DNA from: Phycisphaeraceae bacterium
Lineage (GTDB): Bacteria; Planctomycetota; Phycisphaerae; Phycisphaerales; UBA1924
Direction of reading: 5' to 3'
Length of the DNA: 64,000 nucleotides
NCBI GenBank assembly: GCA_023898685.1
Contig: CP060234.1
Coordinates: forward strand, 1,240,001-1,304,000
Within the stretch, counting starts at the first letter, position 1, and each line of letters starts with the position of its first letter. The notes under the pieces are model-generated. The model did not search any database. It saw nothing but the letters and a program-made list of their open reading frames with translations, and was not told the origin of the DNA. The translations under genes were made by a program, and so were the position numbers. This document shows, piece by piece, positions 16,884 to 24,916 of this stretch.

Positions 16884-18053
16884 CTACCGCATCACGACGA
16901 GCGGGTCGCGGTCGGTCCGGCTGATGCGGAATTCGACGCCGTCGAGCATCGCTCCGAGTTTCGTCGCCAGGCGGGGCAGATAGCCCCGCTCGGTGTTGGT
17001 GTGGCCCGCCAGCAGCACGGCCATGCCGAGCGCCGTGGCCGCGAGGACGTTGTGGTGGGTCATCTCGCCCGTGATGAAGAGCTGGCAGCCGCTCCCGACG
17101 GCGATCTCGATGCCGCTGCCCCCCGAGCCGGGCACGACGCCGATCTTGTGCAGCCGTGTGTCCTCGTCCATGCCCTCCGGCAGGGCATATTTCAGCCGGC
17201 TGACGCCCAGGTGGGCCCGCAGCTTCGCCCCGATCTCGGGCACTGTCAGGGGCTGGTCGAGCACCAGGCGGCGGCCCATGCCCGTCGCGCGGTTGGGCTT
17301 GGGCTGAAGCTCGTAGATGTCGAACGCGGGCTCCTCGTAGGGATGAAACTGCCGGAGCGTCTCGATCGCCAGCGGCAGCGCGAACCGCGAGCAGACCATC
17401 TCCAGCCGCACCTCGCGCACCCGCTCGAGCCTCCCCGCCTCGCCCACCAGCGGGTGCGAGGCCTCCGAACCCAGGAACGTCCCTTCGCCCTCGCTCGCGA
17501 ACGAGCAGACGGCGTATTCGCCGATCTGGCCCGCCCCGGCCGTCGCGAGAGCGCCGCGCAGGTGCTCCACCGCCTCGGGCGGGGTGAACACCACCAGCTT
17601 CACCTCTTGCTTGCGGTCCAGCGTCGCCTGGGACGCGAGCGCGCGCACGTCGCAGGCGATCCGCGGGTCGTCCTCCGGGCCGGTTGTCCCCGCGATGCCC
17701 TCGCACAGCCAGTCGGTCACGCCCCCCCGGGCCGAGTCGATCGCCGTGTGCGGGCTGTAGATCGCGATCCCTGCCTCGATCGCGCCGCGGATGATCCGCT
17801 CGGCCGTGGTCGCGCTGGCCAGGCGGGTGAGAGGCTCCCAGATCGGCGGGTGGTAGGCGATGATCGCCGAGGCGCGGATGCCCACGGCCTCGTCGAGCAC
17901 GCGCTCGGTCAGATCGATGGTCAGCAACACCGGGCCCGCGAGGTCACGGGAAGGATCGCCGACGTGCAGGCCGACACGGTCCCAGGGCTCCGCGCCCGCG
18001 AGCGGGGCGATCCGCTCGATCGCGTCGACGAGGCCGGCCACGGTGTTCGGCAT
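16884..18053 (-). CDS. Nif3/YqfO-like dinuclear metal-centre protein
   Basis: 389 residues, the long family form with an internal PII-like insert (about residues 150-265, including VKLVVFTPPEAVEHLRGAL and FHPYEEPAFDIYEL). Metal-ligand motifs are present: AIIAYHPPIWEP with H72, PHTAID near residue 106, and a C-terminal GHTNTERGYL. ATG at 18053 has AAGGG upstream. The Nif3 family (also called GTP cyclohydrolase I type 2-like) forms hexameric rings with two-metal sites; the reaction is not established. It is divergent from ispE by 67 bases, which would have to hold both promoters. Confidence 0.9.
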   Translation of the reverse strand: MPNTVAGLVDAIERIAPLAGAEPWDRVGLHVGDPSRDLAGPVLLTIDLTERVLDEAVGIRASAIIAYHPPIWEPLTRLASATTAERIIRGAIEAGIAIYSPHTAIDSARGGVTDWLCEGIAGTTGPEDDPRIACDVRALASQATLDRKQEVKLVVFTPPEAVEHLRGALATAGAGQIGEYAVCSFASEGEGTFLGSEASHPLVGEAGRLERVREVRLEMVCSRFALPLAIETLRQFHPYEEPAFDIYELQPKPNRATGMGRRLVLDQPLTVPEIGAKLRAHLGVSRLKYALPEGMDEDTRLHKIGVVPGSGGSGIEIAVGSGCQLFITGEMTHHNVLAATALGMAVLLAGHTNTERGYLPRLATKLGAMLDGVEFRISRTDRDPLVVMR

Positions 18054-18120
18054 TGGTGACCCTTCCATCGGTTTCCGAGTCTACGCCGGGGGTCATGGCG
18101 CCGCCGAGTACGATGCGGCG

Positions 18121-19044
18121 GTGCCCCCCCGAACCCTCGAACTCCGAGCGCACGCCAAGATCAATCTTGCCCTGGCTGTGGGCCCGCCCATCGCCGAGGG
18201 CCCGGGGCTTGGCCTGCACCCGATCGCGAGCTGGATGCACGCGATCGATCTGCACGACCGCGTGGCGCTCACGCGCCTCGAGCCCGGCTCACCCTCGGCA
18301 TTCGAGACCACCTGGGCCGACGGGTCGGCTGTGGGCTGGCCCGTCGAGTCCGACCTCGTCTTCCGGGCCCACGGGGCGCTCGAGGTGATCGCGGGCCCGC
18401 TGCCGGCCCGCATCGTGGTCAGGAAGTCGATCCCCGCGGGCGGCGGGCTCGGGGGCGGCTCGAGCGATGCCGCGGCGGTGCTGCGGGGGCTCGATTGGTT
18501 GTTCGGCCTAGGGATCGGCCATGCCCGGCTCGCGGCGCTCGCCCATGAACTCGGCAGCGACATCCCGTTCTTCATCGATGAGGCCATCGAGCCCGGCGAG
18601 CCCCCCAGGCCCGCGCTCGTCACCGGCCTGGGCGACCGGATCGACCGGCTCGGCGGCGTCTCCTTGGGTGAGTGGGCGTGCCTGCTGATCTGCCCCCCGT
18701 TCGGCTGCCCGACCGGCGCGGTCTACAGGGCCTTCGACGCACGGCCCGACCCGGGCCCGTTCCGCGCGGGCGAGGTCGAGCGCGTATCCGGTGCGGCCGT
18801 GCTCGACCCCTCTTCGCTCTTCAACGACCTTGCGACCCCGGCCGAGACGGTCGAGCCCCGCCTGGGCGCGCTCCGGCGGGGTCTCGAATCCCGCCTGGGT
18901 CGGCCTGTCCATGTTTCGGGCAGCGGGAGCACGCTGTTCGTGTTCCTGCCCGCCGACGAATGCGACCGGGCCGGACAATCGGCCGAGAACCTCGAACCGG
19001 GCTCGATCGTCATCCCCGTCTCGCCGACCTATGTTCACGTCTGA
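18121..19044 (+). CDS. ispE: 4-diphosphocytidyl-2-C-methyl-D-erythritol kinase
   Basis: Predicted GHMP kinase of the MEP isoprenoid pathway, phosphorylating CDP-ME with ATP. 307 residues from GTG 18121, the only plausible in-frame start just before the conserved N-terminus LRAHAKINLALAVG. The ATP-binding glycine loop is PAGGGLGGGSSDAA (about residues 104-117), followed by GSDIPFF, and the C-terminal glycine motif is VSGSGSTLFV. No strong ribosome binding site is visible before the GTG. The ROK kinase follows after 44 bases. Confidence 0.9.
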   Translation: MPPRTLELRAHAKINLALAVGPPIAEGPGLGLHPIASWMHAIDLHDRVALTRLEPGSPSAFETTWADGSAVGWPVESDLVFRAHGALEVIAGPLPARIVVRKSIPAGGGLGGGSSDAAAVLRGLDWLFGLGIGHARLAALAHELGSDIPFFIDEAIEPGEPPRPALVTGLGDRIDRLGGVSLGEWACLLICPPFGCPTGAVYRAFDARPDPGPFRAGEVERVSGAAVLDPSSLFNDLATPAETVEPRLGALRRGLESRLGRPVHVSGSGSTLFVFLPADECDRAGQSAENLEPGSIVIPVSPTYVHV

Positions 19045-19088
19045 CTCCGGGCGGACCCATGTCCGGCCCCATGAGTTCGGGAGAAGTG

Positions 19089-20063
19089 ATGGCCAAACCG
19101 AAAGACAGCGGCGTGTACCTGGGAATCGACCTCGGCGGGACCAACGTGCAGATCGGCGTCGTCACCGACGGGGGCGAGGTCCTCAGCCGGGCCAAGCGGA
19201 AGACCGGGGCCGAGGAGGGTCGCGACGCGATCCTCGACCGGATCGTCGACGGCACCAACGAGGCGTGCGAATCGGCGGGCGTCACGCTGGATGAGATCGG
19301 AGCCGTGGGCATGGGCGCCCCGGGCCCGGTCGACCCCAACACGGGCGTCGTGCTCGAGGCCGTCAACCTGCGCTGGCTCGACGAGCCGATCGCCGACCTG
19401 CTCGGCCGCAAGCTCGGCAAGCCGGTCTTCCTCGACAACGACGTGAACGTTGCGGTCTACGGCGAATGGAAGCAGGGGGCCGGCCGCGGCGCCCGCAACC
19501 TGATGGGCGCCTGGATCGGCACCGGCGTCGGGGGCGGGCTGATCCTCAACGGCGAGCTCTACTACGGCCATTACCTCACCGCGGGCGAGCTGGGCCACAT
19601 GATCCTGCTGCCCGACAACCCGCCCGGCGTGCGGTCGGTCGAGCACAACTGCTCCCGCACCGCGATGTGCCACCGGGTGCGCCAGCTCGTCGAGGCGGGG
19701 CGCGATTCGGTGGTCCCCGATCTCGTCGACGGCAAGCTCAACAAGATCAAGAGCAAGACCATCGCGGAGGCCTACTCGCGGAACGACGAGCTCGTGATCG
19801 AGGTGGTGCACGACGCCGCCAACCGGCTGGGCACCATGCTGGGAGGGCTCGTCACACTGCTCTCGCTGGAGAAGATCGTCCTCGGCGGCGGGCTCACCGA
19901 GGCGATCGGCGGGCCCTGGGTCGAGCAGGTCCGCGGCGCGGTGCATCGCGTCGCCTTCCCGGCGATATGCCGGAACGTCGAGGTCGTCGCCAGCCTGCTC
20001 GAGGACAACGCGGGCGTCGTCGGCGCGGCGTTCATCGCGATCGAGCGGGCCGGGAAGGCCTGA
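19089..20063 (+). CDS. ROK-family sugar kinase
   Basis: 324 residues; the ATG at 19089 follows GGGAGAAG, preferred to an in-frame ATG at 19059. It has the ASKHA phosphate loop LGIDLGGTNVQIGVV (about residues 11-25), the ROK glycine signature MGAPGPVDPNTG, catalytic Asp in LDNDVNVA and GTGVGGGLILNG. The usual ROK zinc motif after AGELGHM is degenerate: only two Cys (NCSRTAMCHR) remain. Glucokinase is the commonest activity of such proteins, with N-acetylglucosamine or mannose kinase as alternatives. It may be co-transcribed with ispE. Confidence 0.87.
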   Translation: MAKPKDSGVYLGIDLGGTNVQIGVVTDGGEVLSRAKRKTGAEEGRDAILDRIVDGTNEACESAGVTLDEIGAVGMGAPGPVDPNTGVVLEAVNLRWLDEPIADLLGRKLGKPVFLDNDVNVAVYGEWKQGAGRGARNLMGAWIGTGVGGGLILNGELYYGHYLTAGELGHMILLPDNPPGVRSVEHNCSRTAMCHRVRQLVEAGRDSVVPDLVDGKLNKIKSKTIAEAYSRNDELVIEVVHDAANRLGTMLGGLVTLLSLEKIVLGGGLTEAIGGPWVEQVRGAVHRVAFPAICRNVEVVASLLEDNAGVVGAAFIAIERAGKA

Positions 20064-20091
20064 TCGGGGTCGGCGCGAGCGGGCGATTGCG

Positions 20092-20772
20092 TCAGGCCCG
20101 GGCCGCGCCCAGGGGCAGCAGCTCTCGCAGCGACTGCACCACCATGTCGGCCCCGTGGGCCGCGAGTTTCTCGGGCGGCGTCAGGCCCGCCACCCCGATC
20201 GCGTACATCCCCGCCGCGACCGCGGCCTCCATCCCGCTCTCGCTGTCGTCGAGCGTGACGCACCGCGAAGGCTCGACACCCAGCGCCGCCGCCGCGTGCA
20301 GGAACAGCGCCGGGTCGGGCTTCGACTTGCCGATGTCGTAAGCGCTGAAGATCAATGGGCTGTCGAGCCCGCCGAATCGCTCGGCCAGGCCGGCGCTGTG
20401 CATCGAGATCGCCATCTTCCGGCGGGGGCCGTTCGACGCGACGCAGACCTTGGGCGGGCTCGGCAACGCCGCGAGCGCGTCGAGCAGCTCGGCTGCCCCA
20501 TCGATCGGCCCGATGCCCCCCGCCTCCATCTCCGCGTACATCCGCTCGCGGTAGATCTCGGCCAACTCGGGGCACGCCCGGCCCAAGTGCTCACCCACGC
20601 GCCCGCAGATCTCGTCGAGAGGCCGGCCCTTGAAATGCTCGACCGCATAGTCCTGGTCGATCGCCCAGCCCAGTTCGGTGACGCACTTTGCCATGAGCCG
20701 CGACGTCAGCGGCTCGGTGTCCACCAGCACGCCGTCGCAGTCGAAGATGACGAGATCGCAGTCGTTCAGCAT
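20092..20772 (-). CDS. HAD-superfamily phosphatase/phosphoglucomutase-like
   Basis: 226 residues. HAD motifs are complete: motif I FDCDGVLVDTE with Asp11 nucleophile and Asp13, motif II VASNGP, motif III Lys in GKSKPDP, motif IV TLDDSESG. The alpha-helical cap between motifs I and II is the C1 type of beta-phosphoglucomutase and phosphoglycolate or sugar-phosphate phosphatases (GRPLDEICGR). Start ATG 20772 has only a weak GAGAGA upstream. It is convergent with the ROK kinase gene (28-base gap). The substrate cannot be told from sequence. Confidence 0.85.
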   Translation of the reverse strand: MLNDCDLVIFDCDGVLVDTEPLTSRLMAKCVTELGWAIDQDYAVEHFKGRPLDEICGRVGEHLGRACPELAEIYRERMYAEMEAGGIGPIDGAAELLDALAALPSPPKVCVASNGPRRKMAISMHSAGLAERFGGLDSPLIFSAYDIGKSKPDPALFLHAAAALGVEPSRCVTLDDSESGMEAAVAAGMYAIGVAGLTPPEKLAAHGADMVVQSLRELLPLGAARA

Positions 20773-20851
20773 GGGTCTCTCAACGAAAACCCGGGCCGGT
20801 GCCACGACCCGTCCGCGGGCCGTGCTCTGCAAACGGTGCCAACCGTAGCGG

Positions 20852-20929
20852 GTGCCGTGGAGACGCGGAGTTTCTCCACGCCTTGGCGACCGGATCGTGG
20901 AGAAGCCGAGGACGGCGTCTCCACGGCAC
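20852..20929. repeat. Palindromic repeat, family R3 (copy 1)
   Basis: A 78-base unit bounded by the perfect inverted repeat GTGCCGTGGAGACGC / GCGTCTCCACGGCAC, with an inner pair TTCTCCACG and CGTGGAGAA. A second copy is at 37044-37120 with the same internal order. It lies upstream of the HAD gene start. Non-coding; looks like a dispersed intergenic palindrome. Confidence 0.8.
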
Positions 20930-20954
20930 CCGGCGATTCCACGGCATTTTCTCT

Positions 20955-21098
20955 CTCCTCCCCCGTCACCGACGGGGGAGGTGCCGAGCGGAGCGAGGCG
21001 GAGGGGGTGCCTCAAGCCGCACGCCGAAGAACCCCCTCCGACCCGCCCCATCCTTCGGATGGACCGGGCCACCTCCCCCGTCGGTGACGGGGGAGGAG
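20955..21098. repeat. Long inverted-repeat element, family R1 (complete copy)
   Basis: A 144-base element with perfect 29-base inverted terminal repeats (20955-20983 and 21070-21098). Each arm is itself a palindrome (CCTCCCCCGTC-ACC-GACGGGGGAGG), and the interior has a further pair, CGGAGGGGGT and ACCCCCTCCG. It ends six bases before the metG stop. The right half recurs inside metG at 22056-22113. Together with R3 it fills the 332-base gap 20773-21104, where no gene is seen. Confidence 0.85.
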
Positions 21099-21104
21099 AT
21101 TCGA

Positions 21105-22886
21105 TCATTCGCCCCCCGACGCCCCCGGAGCCCCCGGCGCCGGCTCGGCCGGATCCGCCCGCATGAACAGGGCGTCGCCCTTGCAGATCGTCGTCCCCGG
21201 CTTGAGCCCCCACTGCGGATGCGCCCACGTCGCCAACTCCGCGAGCGGCGCCTTGAACCCCGAGTCGGGGTCGTTGGGGTCGTTCAGCGGCGAGCAATCC
21301 CAGTTCCGCCAAAGCTCGGCCATCTTCGTCGGCATCGCCGGCCAGAGCAGGAGCGACGCGATGCGCAGCGCCTCAGCACATTGGTACAGAACGACGGCGA
21401 GTGCTTGGCGGTTCTTTAGAGATGTCTTGGATGGGCCCTCAAACTCTGCGTTGGGATCGAGCTTGGCCAGCGAAAACGGGCGGTAGTCATTGATGAATCG
21501 ATCAACGGTTGCAGCCAGCTTGATCGCTTCTTCACAGAATCGGCGCAGGTCAATCTCATCCACCCAGTCGGAAGCGATGCTCACAGACTGCTCACAGCGT
21601 TTGTTCCAGTGATAGTGCTCTGTAACGCTGTCGCCGACTCCAAACCAATGGTTTTCGCCGCCTGTGTCCGGCACCTTCCCCTCAAAGTACTTCACGATCA
21701 TGTTCCCGACCCGGCTCGCCGCGTTGCCGATGCCGTTGGCCAGGTCGGCGTTGTACACCTCGACAAACCTCGCGTGCGCGAAGTCCGCGTCGGTCGCCCC
21801 CAGCGGCCCTTGCGTCGTCAAAAACCACCGCACCGCGTCGAGATGGAACTTGTCCGCGTACGCCCGCAACTGATCGATCTCGATGAAGTTGCCCAGGCTC
21901 TTGGACATCTTCCGCCCCTCGCTGATCCAGTACGCGTGCGCGTACACAGTCGCGGGGGGCTGCTCGCCCAGGGCGTGCAACATGCACGGCCAGATCACCG
22001 CGTGGAACCAGAGGATGTCCTTGGCCATCAGGTGCGTGATCGATGGCTTCGAAGCACCCCCTCCGACCCCGCTTCCAGCGGGGCCACCTCCCCCGTCGGT
22101 GACGGGGGAGGAGAGTTTGGGCCAGTACTTCCGCCGATCGGGCTCGTCGACGATCGTCAGGTAGTTGCACAGCGCCTCGATCCACACGTAGATCCGGTGC
22201 TCGGGGTCATTGGGCATCCGGATGCCCCAGTCCGCGTCGCCCTCCTTGATCCGGCGCGACACCGGGACCTTCTGGAGCCCCTGGCGGATCCGCCCCAGCA
22301 CCTCGTTCTTCCGCGCCTCGGGCAGGACGCGGATGGCATCGCTCTCGATCTGCGTTTTCAGCCAGCCCTCGTACTTGTCGAGCCGGAAGAAGTAGTTCTG
22401 CTCCGTCCGCTTCTCCAACGGCTTGCCGGTCACCGGGCTGTTGTAGTCGTGCTCCTTCGCGGTCGACTCGGTGACGTACTCCTCCTGGCTCGGGTCGTAC
22501 CAGCCCTCGTAGTCGCCCAGCTCGATGTCGCCCGAATCCACCAGCTTCTGGATGTACGCCGACGCCCGCGTCGTGTGGCGGTCCTCGGTCGTGCGCACGA
22601 AGTCGTCGTTGGAGAAGCCCATGAACGCGAACGCCTCCCGGAACCGCTCGGCGTTCTGCGTCGCCCACTCCAGGGGCGAAAGCCCCCGCTCGGCCGCGGC
22701 CTTGGACACCTTCTCGGCGTGCTCGTCCGTGCCGGTCAGGAAGAAGACGTCCCGCCCGATCAGCCGCTGGGCCCGCGCCGCCACGTCGGCCAGCAGGGTG
22801 GTGTAGCAGTGCCCGATGTGCGGGCGGTCGTTGACGTAGTAGATGGGGGTCGTGATGTAGCAAGGTCTGGTGGCTGATTCGGGCAT
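21105..22886 (-). CDS. metG: Methionyl-tRNA synthetase with in-frame repeat insertion
   Basis: 593 residues, class I synthetase that charges tRNA-Met in the cytoplasm. The signatures are HIGH (residues 23-26) in DRPHIGHCYTT, the DEHAEK site and KMSKS in GRKMSKSLGN. The C-terminus lacks the OB-fold dimerisation domain of longer forms. Between KYWPK and HLMAKDILWFH, where relatives run straight on, there are about 24 extra residues (LSSPVTDGGGGPAGSG and GGGASKPSI) encoded by a copy of repeat R1. The insert keeps the frame and the gene appears functional. ATG 22886 begins the usual N-terminus leading to CYITTPIYYVN. Confidence 0.93.
   Translation of the reverse strand: MPESATRPCYITTPIYYVNDRPHIGHCYTTLLADVAARAQRLIGRDVFFLTGTDEHAEKVSKAAAERGLSPLEWATQNAERFREAFAFMGFSNDDFVRTTEDRHTTRASAYIQKLVDSGDIELGDYEGWYDPSQEEYVTESTAKEHDYNSPVTGKPLEKRTEQNYFFRLDKYEGWLKTQIESDAIRVLPEARKNEVLGRIRQGLQKVPVSRRIKEGDADWGIRMPNDPEHRIYVWIEALCNYLTIVDEPDRRKYWPKLSSPVTDGGGGPAGSGVGGGASKPSITHLMAKDILWFHAVIWPCMLHALGEQPPATVYAHAYWISEGRKMSKSLGNFIEIDQLRAYADKFHLDAVRWFLTTQGPLGATDADFAHARFVEVYNADLANGIGNAASRVGNMIVKYFEGKVPDTGGENHWFGVGDSVTEHYHWNKRCEQSVSIASDWVDEIDLRRFCEEAIKLAATVDRFINDYRPFSLAKLDPNAEFEGPSKTSLKNRQALAVVLYQCAEALRIASLLLWPAMPTKMAELWRNWDCSPLNDPNDPDSGFKAPLAELATWAHPQWGLKPGTTICKGDALFMRADPAEPAPGAPGASGGE
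22056..22113. repeat. R1 repeat half-copy inside metG
   Basis: This segment matches the right half of the element at 20955-21098: the ACCCCCTCCGACC start and the GGGCCACCTCCCCCGTCGG to GGGGGAGGAGA end are identical, and only the short central hairpin differs (CCGCTTCCAGCGG here against CCATCCTTCGGATGG there). It lies in the metG coding frame. Confidence 0.85.
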
Positions 22887-22972
22887 GCCGCGATTCTACG
22901 GTCCCCCCGAACGGAGGCCATCAGGCCGCGTATGCTCTTCGTCCGAAGGGGTGGATCGGGAAGGGAAGGCGC

Positions 22973-23557
22973 ATGGAACGCAACGAGTTCGAGCAATCGG
23001 CGCTCGAGCACCTCGACGCGGTCTATCGCATGGCCTACCACCTCACCCGCAACGCCGAGCGGGCCGAGGATCTGGTCCAGGAGGTCTACGCCCGGGCCTT
23101 CCGGCCCAAGTCGATAGCCCGGTTCGAGGACAACTCGGCCGAGGGCGGGGGTGGCATGAGGGCGTGGCTGTTCGCCATCTGCCACAACGTTTTCTACTCC
23201 ACGATCAAGCGCGAGTCGCGCCAGCCCACCGCCGTCGAGTCGTTCTTTGAGGAGTCCTCCACCGAGCGGCCCCCCGACGAGCCCCCGCCCCAGTGGGACG
23301 GTGAGCGGCTCGACTTCGAGCAGGTCGACTCGACCCTCAAGGACGCGATCGAGGAACTCAAGCCCGAATACCGCGAGATCCTGCTCATGTGGGGCGTCGA
23401 GGGCCTGAAGTATCGCGAGATCGCGGCCGTGCTCGACGTGCCCATCGGCACGGTGATGAGCCGCCTCCACCGGGCCCGCAAGCTCCTCGCCGACCGCCTG
23501 CTCGCCGACGAGCAGGCCGTCGAACGCCTGGGCCTCAGGCAGGGGGAGGGGGCATGA
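22973..23557 (+). CDS. ECF-type RNA polymerase sigma factor
   Basis: 194 residues with GAAGGGAAGG before the ATG. Region 2 is YRMAYHLTRNAERAEDLVQEVYARAF and region 4 is the helix-turn-helix (ILLMWGVEGLKYREIAAVLD, VPIGTVMSRLHRARKLL). The linker between them is longer than usual and acidic/Pro-rich (EESSTERPPDEPPP). It reads toward the likely cognate anti-sigma gene at 23816; the 258 bases between hold no convincing gene. A TATGCT hexamer near 22930 may be its -10 element. Confidence 0.9.
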   Translation: MERNEFEQSALEHLDAVYRMAYHLTRNAERAEDLVQEVYARAFRPKSIARFEDNSAEGGGGMRAWLFAICHNVFYSTIKRESRQPTAVESFFEESSTERPPDEPPPQWDGERLDFEQVDSTLKDAIEELKPEYREILLMWGVEGLKYREIAAVLDVPIGTVMSRLHRARKLLADRLLADEQAVERLGLRQGEGA

Positions 23558-23815
23558 GCGGTCAGCGCCGCCGGCGGCGGTTATCCGGGTCAGATCCCCG
23601 CCCAGGTTGGAGTCGGCGTGGAATAGGATCGCGCTGTACGGTGTTGACCCCGGCGGGGAAGGTCGATTCCCCGGATCAGGCGCCGAGACTGGTCGGTCGG
23701 CCGGCCGGTGCCGATGGTCGGGTCGGCGAGCAATGGGTTTGCGGCAAACAGCACGGGTCGCGGCCGGGAAGGGGCGCGATCTCACCGAAGAAGGGCCTCG
23801 AGCGGGCAACGCGCG

Positions 23816-24748
23816 ATGAGTGACCACAACGCCCACAACCTCTTCCCGAACGGGATCCCGGCCGACGCCGAGGGGCGGGCGGCGGCGATCCGCGCCGCCG
23901 TGGACGGCGAGTTGGATCCCAGCGAGATGGATGCCCTCCGGGACGGAGCGTTCGAACGCCGGATCGCCTTCGAGCACGGGCTGCGCGCGGCGGTGGGCCG
24001 GGCGATGGTCGACGTACGCATTCCCGAGGGCCTGCGCGATCGGGTGCTCGCCGCGGCGCGAGATCCCGGAATCGACCGCGACGAAGCCGAGGAGCGGCTC
24101 GCCGAACGGCTTGAGGCACGGGCCGACGAGACCCGCGACCGCACTTTCTGGGTGGGCCGCCGCCCGATGGTCGGTGCGGCGGCGGCGGTGCTGCTGCTCG
24201 CACTGGGGTGGACATTCGTGTCGCGTATCGCCGGGTTGGGCGGCGCGGGCGGTGCCACGGCCTATAGCGCCAGCCTGGTTCAGTTTGTCACTGACGAGCA
24301 CGAGCGCACCCTCGACGACAGTTACGCCAAGCAGAAGTACGTCTACACCGCCGTCGACAAGGCCATTTCTGAGCTCGGCGGCAAGCTCCAGCACAAGCCC
24401 CGGATCCCCACGTGCGGCAAGCACACCAAGTTCCGCGGCGCCGCCCCCTGCGGCGTGCCCGGCAAGGGCCCCTCGGCCCAGTTCCAGTTCGACCTGCCCA
24501 ACGACGAAGGCCCGCCCACCACGGTCTCGATCTTCGTGAAGCAGGACCACGGCGAGCTCAACCTTGAGGACGACGCGGCCTACCTGCTCAACACAGGGCA
24601 CTGCGGCCACAAAGACGCCTTCGCCTGCGTCTGGCGGCGTGACGGGCTGCTCTACACGATGGTGTCGAAGTCGTGCCACGAGGCGGCGTGCCTGGGCCTG
24701 CTCGACAGCCTGGGGGTCCGCCAGCCGGACCCCGACCACCACCTCTGA
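23816..24748 (+). CDS. Anti-sigma factor-like transmembrane protein with Cys/His-rich sensor domain
   Basis: 310 residues from ATG 23816 (MSDHNAHNLFP). The cytoplasmic N-terminus (about 1-110) has the acidic start of anti-sigma domains (AVDGELDPSEMDALRDGAFE). One membrane helix lies near residues 124-143 (GAAAAVLLLALGWTFVSRIA). The outer domain carries seven Cys and many His in pairs: PTCGKHTKF, AAPCGVPG, TGHCGHKDAFACVW and SKSCHEAAC. Position after an ECF sigma gene supports the role. The Cys/His spacing suggests metal or redox sensing, which is inference. An upstream ATG at 23708 has only Arg-rich, unlikely sequence. Confidence 0.72.
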   Translation: MSDHNAHNLFPNGIPADAEGRAAAIRAAVDGELDPSEMDALRDGAFERRIAFEHGLRAAVGRAMVDVRIPEGLRDRVLAAARDPGIDRDEAEERLAERLEARADETRDRTFWVGRRPMVGAAAAVLLLALGWTFVSRIAGLGGAGGATAYSASLVQFVTDEHERTLDDSYAKQKYVYTAVDKAISELGGKLQHKPRIPTCGKHTKFRGAAPCGVPGKGPSAQFQFDLPNDEGPPTTVSIFVKQDHGELNLEDDAAYLLNTGHCGHKDAFACVWRRDGLLYTMVSKSCHEAACLGLLDSLGVRQPDPDHHL

Positions 24749-24916
24749 TCGCACCCTGTTCATGGGGCGTGCCAGCCGAACCCGCCGCGCCCCGCTTTTG
24801 AGTGTTCCGGGTGGCTTGGGGGAAGGTCCGATTCGGCGTCCAGCCCCGGGCGGGGCGGGCCGATGTGAGAACCAGTCGGCACCTCGCCGCGTACGATTCT
24901 GAGTGAGGAGTGTGTC

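Noticed and set aside
15307..17706. 799-aa version of the NxxGxxAF-repeat dockerin protein starting at 17706
   Set aside because: The extra 315 residues are antisense to the nif3-like gene and Arg-rich; the ATG at 16761 has a strong ribosome binding site and a signal peptide.
22887..22972. T-box or SAM riboswitch before metG
   Set aside because: The upstream gap is only 86 bases and divergent to the sigma gene, with no specifier or anti-terminator structure visible.
23558..23815. Extra small gene between the sigma and anti-sigma genes
   Set aside because: Frames here are Arg/Gly-rich, change reading context with the neighbours and have no ribosome binding site.
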